From Prorocentrum cordatum (lineage: Eukaryota; Sar; Dinophyceae; Prorocentrales; Prorocentraceae), in NCBI GenBank assembly GCA_963575745.1, contig CAUYUJ010021157.1, positions 18,501-82,500 of the forward strand: 64,000 nucleotides of DNA. The letters run 5' to 3'. Positions 62,880-64,000 of the stretch are shown one piece after another. Position 1 is the stretch's first letter. Each line of letters begins with the position of its first letter. Position numbers and translations under genes: made by a program. The notes under the pieces are model-generated. The model was not told where the DNA came from. It made no database searches and saw nothing but the letters and a program-made list of their open reading frames with translations.

Positions 62880-62949
62880 GCGCTCCGCAAGCTCCGCCCG
62901 CGCCTCCTCGAGCCGCTCCTGGCGCGCCCTCTCCTCCACAGCGCGCTCC
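62880..62949 (-). CDS. Coiled-coil exon, block 2
   Basis: After CCCGTGAGAG at 62,950 the minus strand encodes ERAVEERARQERLEEARAEL then AERL before merging into a CCT tract. The upstream AGAG resembles the acceptor of block 11. The 3' junction is not clear. Confidence 0.45.
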
Positions 62950-62954
62950 CTCTC

Positions 62955-63535
62955 ACGGGCCCTTACGTGAGGTGGGGAGTTGTACAGTGGAGGCCCGACC
63001 ACAAGAGACTCAACCCTGAGACCCCATGGCGTCCATCGACTTTTGGCGGGGGAGCGTCACGCTCTCCATGGCGAAACCCTGGGAACCCAAGGAGCCCGGG
63101 GCACCCTGGAGGCAAGCAGGGTGTTTCTTGGCATGGGCCCCCCACTGTACGTGATCACCGCCTGATGGGGTCGAGGACCTCCGCAGGCGGTGGATCTGGA
63201 AACATCTGCCCTCCCCAGGGCGCGAAACTGTCCAGATTCGCCGGCCGAGGCCCCCGAAGGTCGACCCGCAGGCGGCGGTAGTGGACTCAGACGTTCGACG
63301 CCATGATTCTTTCACAGCGTGGATCCCAGACCCCCTCGGGTAGTGAACAAAAGCCTGGCGGGAGGTCTTTCCTGATTCTCGGCTTCTGGAGGCCCTTACC
63401 GGCCCTCGGGACCGTCAAGAAGCGACTCAGGATGAAAAACCGGTCCAGGGGAATGGGTCGAGACCTCTGAGGGTCGACATTGTGAAAAAATCATGACGTC
63501 GGGGGTCTGGGACGACCCCTTCTCCTGGACCAGAT
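62955..63535. other. Unassigned sequence
   Basis: Mixed sequence between coiled-coil blocks 1 and 2. Contains the third GTCAAGA repeat near 63,408. No gene supported. Confidence 0.35.
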
Positions 63536-63678
63536 TCTCATGCTGTGTAATTTGTTACGGTCCCCTGGGCCCGGCGAGGGCTCGCAGGGGCCGAGCACGG
63601 CCGACCACCTCCCGCCGTGATCCTTCCACGACGCCAGCAGGTCGGGGGATGATGAGTCCCCGCCTCGGGCCTGGTGGC

Positions 63679-63864
63679 CTGGATGGCGGCCCGGAACTCG
63701 AGATCTCGCACCTCGCGCTCCGCCGCCTCCATCCCGCGCCTCTCCCGCTCCAGCGCGGCCGCCGCGGCGCTCGCCTCGCGCGCCGCCCTCGCCGCCGCCT
63801 CCTCCGCCGCTGCCCGCGCCGCCCGGTGCCGAGCCTCCGCGGCCTCCCTGCGCAGCGCCTCCTC
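63679..63864 (-). CDS. Coiled-coil exon, block 1
   Basis: The acceptor GACGTCTCCGCAG at 63,865 is followed by EEALRREAAEARHRAARAAA, EEAAARAAREASAAAAALER and ERRGMEAAEREVRDLEF, then RAAIQ and a possible GC donor (CAG then GCCACC). At 186 nt (62 codons) it is in phase 0 at both ends. The frame stays open to 63,538, so the 3' end could be later. It is the most upstream block in the window, so any gene start lies beyond 64,000. Confidence 0.6.
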
Positions 63865-63892
63865 CTGCGGAGACGTCGGGATGCGCACGCCG

Positions 63893-64000
63893 GGGGGCGG
63901 CCAAGAGGGGGGCGGCCAAGAGGGGGGGGGCACAAGTCGTGGCCGGCGGCGCGTGCGCGGCCCAAGGGGGGGCATGGCGGCAAGGGACGCAACGGAACAA
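63893..64000. repeat. Dispersed GGCGGCCAAGAGGGG repeat, copy 3
   Basis: Matches 52,015-52,150 and 59,535-59,655 (GGCCAAGAGGGGGG, CGTGGCCGGCGGCGCGTGCG, GGGACGCAA) and runs off the window. Confidence 0.75.

Noticed and set aside
1-64000. tRNA, rRNA, CRISPR or dinoflagellate spliced-leader genes
   Set aside because: Scanned by eye for T-loop (GGTTCGA), CRISPR-type short spaced repeats and the CCGTAGCCATTTTGGCTC leader; nothing matched. A covariance-model search would be decisive.

Overview
The window looks like nuclear DNA of a dinoflagellate, perhaps a Prorocentrum-like species. That is an inference. It rests on the high G+C, gene remnants widely spaced in repeats, short coding blocks bounded by GT-AG and GC-AG junctions, a decayed LINE with an AP-type endonuclease and reverse transcriptase, and many terminal-inverted-repeat (TIR) elements. 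I see no bacterial operon, no tRNA or rRNA gene, no CRISPR array and no dinoflagellate spliced-leader sequence. Most long open frames are artefacts of triplet, hexamer or 12-bp repeats.

Layout. 0.8-3.0 kb: a 282-bp satellite of almost eight copies, running into a frameshifted minus-strand gene remnant. 4-6 kb: simple repeats. 6.6-10.45 kb: a 3.9-kb AGT/ACT triplet block flanked on both sides by one degenerate AGGAATCC-type repeat. 11-14 kb: purine/pyrimidine and GT tracts. 14-18 kb: a possible minus-strand exon, three TIR elements and a ~100-bp satellite. 18.8-20.7 kb: a 12-bp BglII-site repeat. 21-27.5 kb: CCT tracts and a CCCAAGACGGCC-type repeat. 30-36 kb: a minus-strand ORF with a repeated LEEQ-G motif, duplicated blocks and several minisatellites. 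37-38.7 kb and 41.3-42.2 kb: broken plus-strand coding sequence. 40.3-41 kb: a cysteine-rich minus-strand gene with an in-frame TAG. 42.3-48.2 kb: a degenerate LINE with zinc motif, endonuclease, reverse transcriptase and C-terminal zinc knuckle, ending near a TA run. 55-56.3 kb: a ~220-bp satellite.

The most coherent gene signal lies on the minus strand from 63.86 kb to 28.16 kb. Twelve short blocks encode Ala/Glu/Arg-rich coiled coil. Most begin after an AG acceptor (often CTCCGCAG then GAG) and several end at a GT or GC donor. All point the same way. They may be exons of one very large, intron-rich coiled-coil gene with the LINE and satellites in its introns, or a dispersed exon family.

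Several TIR elements lie at or within a few bases of predicted splice junctions: the TCGGGC family at 60.83 kb, the CGCTCGGACG family at 62.56 kb and the palindromic CGCGCGGATT family at 14.2 kb. One palindromic copy (50.87-51.07 kb) is flanked by a 16-bp direct repeat. The best candidate for a new system is therefore a set of introner-like TIR elements that create introns. Many coding segments change frame or carry TAG codons, which could be decay, uncorrected long-read indels or recoding; the sequence alone cannot separate these.
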